Part shown: piece by piece, positions 4,916 to 5,860 of the stretch
Layout of the letters: every line of letters begins with the position of its first letter
How positions within the stretch are numbered: the stretch's first letter is position 1
Notes under the pieces: generated by a model
What the model was told of the DNA's origin: nothing
Seen by the model: the letters and a program-made list of their open reading frames with translations, nothing else
Database searches by the model: none
Position numbers and translations under genes: made by a program
Assembly: GCA_030647705.1 (NCBI GenBank)
Contig: JAUSJJ010000187.1
Span: 1-5,860 of the forward strand
DNA from: Dehalococcoidia bacterium
Lineage (GTDB): Bacteria > Chloroflexota > Dehalococcoidia > JAUSJJ01
Direction of reading: 5' to 3'
DNA: 5,860 nt

Positions 4916-5692
4916 ATGTCAGTACTGCTTTACGAAAAGAAGGGGAAGATCGTCTATCTGACCCTGAACCGCCCGGACAAGATGAATGCCTTCGACCAGG
5001 AAACCATCGAAGAGCTTGGCAAGGCATGGGTCAGGTTCCGTGACGACCCGGAGTCGCTGGTAGCTATCATCACCGGCGCCGGCGAGAAGGCGTTCTGCAC
5101 CGGCTTCGACCTCGGCGGGGGAGGCGGGGATATCAGGGCTACTTTGAAGAACGCCGCCAACCCGAAGAACACCGCTCACATCGCGCCGACCACTTTCCAG
5201 GTGTGGAAACCCGTTATCGCCGCCATCAACGGCTTTTGTATAGGTGGAGGCTGGTGGATCGCCCAGGACTGCGACCTGAGGATTGCCGCAGACCATGCCC
5301 AGTTCAGCATCGCGACGGCAAGGTGGAACCTGGCTGAACCCAACACCGGCGACATGTGGAGATACCTGGCGCCGGGACATGCGCTCGAGTTAATGCTCGT
5401 GGGAGACCGGATTAACGCGCAGAGAGCCTACGAGATGGGATTCGTCAATAAGGTTGTGCCCAAGGCAGACCTGATGTCTGCGGCGACGGCGATGGCCAAC
5501 AAGATCCTGGAAAACGGCCCGGTGGCCGCCACGAGGATCAAGGAGCTGTTCTACAAAAGCAGGGAAATGAACTCCAAGCAGACTTGGGAACTGATGGAGA
5601 AGCTGTTCATCCCGCTGTATGGGATGGATGACAGCGTCGAGGGCGTCAAGGCCTTCGGGGAGAAGAGGAAGCCCGTCTATCAGGGCAAGTAG
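4916..5692 (+). CDS. Enoyl-CoA hydratase/isomerase (crotonase) superfamily protein with atypical active site
   Basis: This is a crotonase-fold protein of 258 residues, the usual length, expected to act on an acyl-CoA thioester in the cytoplasm. Family marks are KIVYLTLNRPDKMNAF (11-26), the first oxyanion-hole region AFCTGFDL (59-66), a glycine-rich loop (67-71), KPVIAAINGFCIGGG (98-112, second oxyanion Gly at 111), CDLRIAADHAQF (119-130) and the LMLVGDRINAQRAYEMGFVNKVVP segment (159-182). The two glutamates that activate water in enoyl-CoA hydratases are absent. The GGGxE position is Trp (W114, in GGGWW), and the position of the second Glu four residues after F130 is Thr (T134). CoA and thioester binding therefore look kept while hydratase chemistry is doubtful; E141 or D146 in AEPNTGDMW might act instead. 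Isomerase, decarboxylase, dehalogenase or hydrolase activity is possible, since the superfamily is diverse. It appears monocistronic, with its own leader and a stem-loop about 55 bases downstream. No other beta-oxidation gene is adjacent. Confidence 0.92.
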   Translation: MSVLLYEKKGKIVYLTLNRPDKMNAFDQETIEELGKAWVRFRDDPESLVAIITGAGEKAFCTGFDLGGGGGDIRATLKNAANPKNTAHIAPTTFQVWKPVIAAINGFCIGGGWWIAQDCDLRIAADHAQFSIATARWNLAEPNTGDMWRYLAPGHALELMLVGDRINAQRAYEMGFVNKVVPKADLMSAATAMANKILENGPVAATRIKELFYKSREMNSKQTWELMEKLFIPLYGMDDSVEGVKAFGEKRKPVYQGK

Positions 5693-5746
5693 CAGATGGC
5701 CCTCTACCAGGACGCATCGCGGCTGCTCAAGCCGGGGTAGGACGTC

Positions 5747-5785
5747 CGGCCCCGCCGCAAGGCCAGAATCCTTGCGGCGGGGCCG
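5747..5785. terminator. Perfect 16-bp stem-loop downstream of the crotonase gene (terminator-like, no T tract)
   Basis: CGGCCCCGCCGCAAGG (5747-5762) and its exact reverse complement (5770-5785) form a 16-bp stem with the 7-base loop CCAGAAT (5763-5769). It is 54 bases after the crotonase stop. Neither side carries a T tract, so it is not a textbook intrinsic terminator. It may be a T-less terminator, a 3' mRNA-stabilising hairpin or a member of a dispersed palindromic repeat family. Confidence 0.6.
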
Positions 5786-5822
5786 TGCTCATGGCCCGAA
5801 AGCAGCCTCCACTCTGGCTTGC

Positions 5823-5851
5823 TTGCGGCTTCCCCTGTGCTGTGGCATAAT
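5823..5851 (+). promoter_or_regulatory. Possible promoter reading out of the right edge
   Basis: TTGCGG (5823-5828) and CATAAT (5846-5851) lie 17 bases apart, 3/6 and 5/6 of consensus, after the stem-loop and just before the window ends. If real, it would drive a + strand gene beginning beyond 5860. Nothing else in 5693-5860 looks coding; the 14-codon frame at 5696-5740 is probably chance. Confidence 0.3.
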
Positions 5852-5860
5852 GCGTGTGCC

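Noticed and set aside
4792..5043. + strand open frame of 83 codons overlapping the crotonase start
   Set aside because: It overlaps the crotonase in another frame, has no ribosome binding site, and its first part is the GC-rich hairpin.
5696..5740. 14-codon + strand frame after the crotonase (MALYQDASRLLKPG)
   Set aside because: Too short to support; the ending is faintly like a methyltransferase segment, but nothing follows that would make a gene or a clear remnant.

Overview
The window is a GC-rich bacterial chromosomal segment (coding regions look about 60% G+C by eye) with every confident gene on the + strand. It carries two adjacent two-component regulatory modules followed by a lipid/CoA-type enzyme gene. 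There are no rRNA, tRNA, CRISPR, transposase or phage genes. Protein style suggests a free-living or uncultured bacterium, possibly Chloroflexota (Dehalococcoidia-like). The grounds are the GAF/HisKA_3 kinase paired with a NarL-type regulator, a compact PhoB/PhoR pair with a possibly leaderless promoter, and a divergent crotonase. This placement is inference only, since nothing here is taxonomically decisive.

Region 1 (1-1791): the C-terminal part of a GAF-domain histidine kinase of the HisKA_3 (NarX/DegS/LiaS-like) class runs in from the left edge. After about 126 bases it is followed by a NarL-type response regulator that ends right after its receiver domain and has no DNA-binding helix-turn-helix. 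The two are probably a cognate pair, with a possible promoter between them.

Region 2 (1792-4428): a spacer with a short A/T-rich repeated motif and a good sigma70-like promoter leads into an OmpR/PhoB-class response regulator. Its gene overlaps by 11 bases a PhoR-like membrane histidine kinase (TM - extracytoplasmic sensor - TM - HAMP - PAS - HisKA - HATPase). These two are clearly translationally coupled and form a complete phosphorelay. No phosphate transport genes are visible, so the signal is unknown.

Region 3 (4429-4915): a 487-base stretch without a confident + strand gene. On the - strand it holds an open frame with a clear CxxC...CxxC zinc-ribbon motif but no normal start codon. On the + strand it holds a direct repeat, a 6+6 palindrome next to a promoter-like pair, and a GC-rich two-tier hairpin that would sit in the leader of the next gene.

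Region 4 (4916-5860): a 258-residue enoyl-CoA hydratase/isomerase (crotonase) superfamily protein. It keeps the oxyanion-hole glycines but lacks both catalytic glutamates of true hydratases. It is followed by a perfect 16-bp stem-loop that lacks a T tract, and a weak promoter-like pair near the right edge. The most rewarding points are the atypical crotonase active site, the headless NarL regulator, the unannotated zinc-ribbon frame and the structured leader. I do not see convincing evidence for a wholly new multi-gene system.
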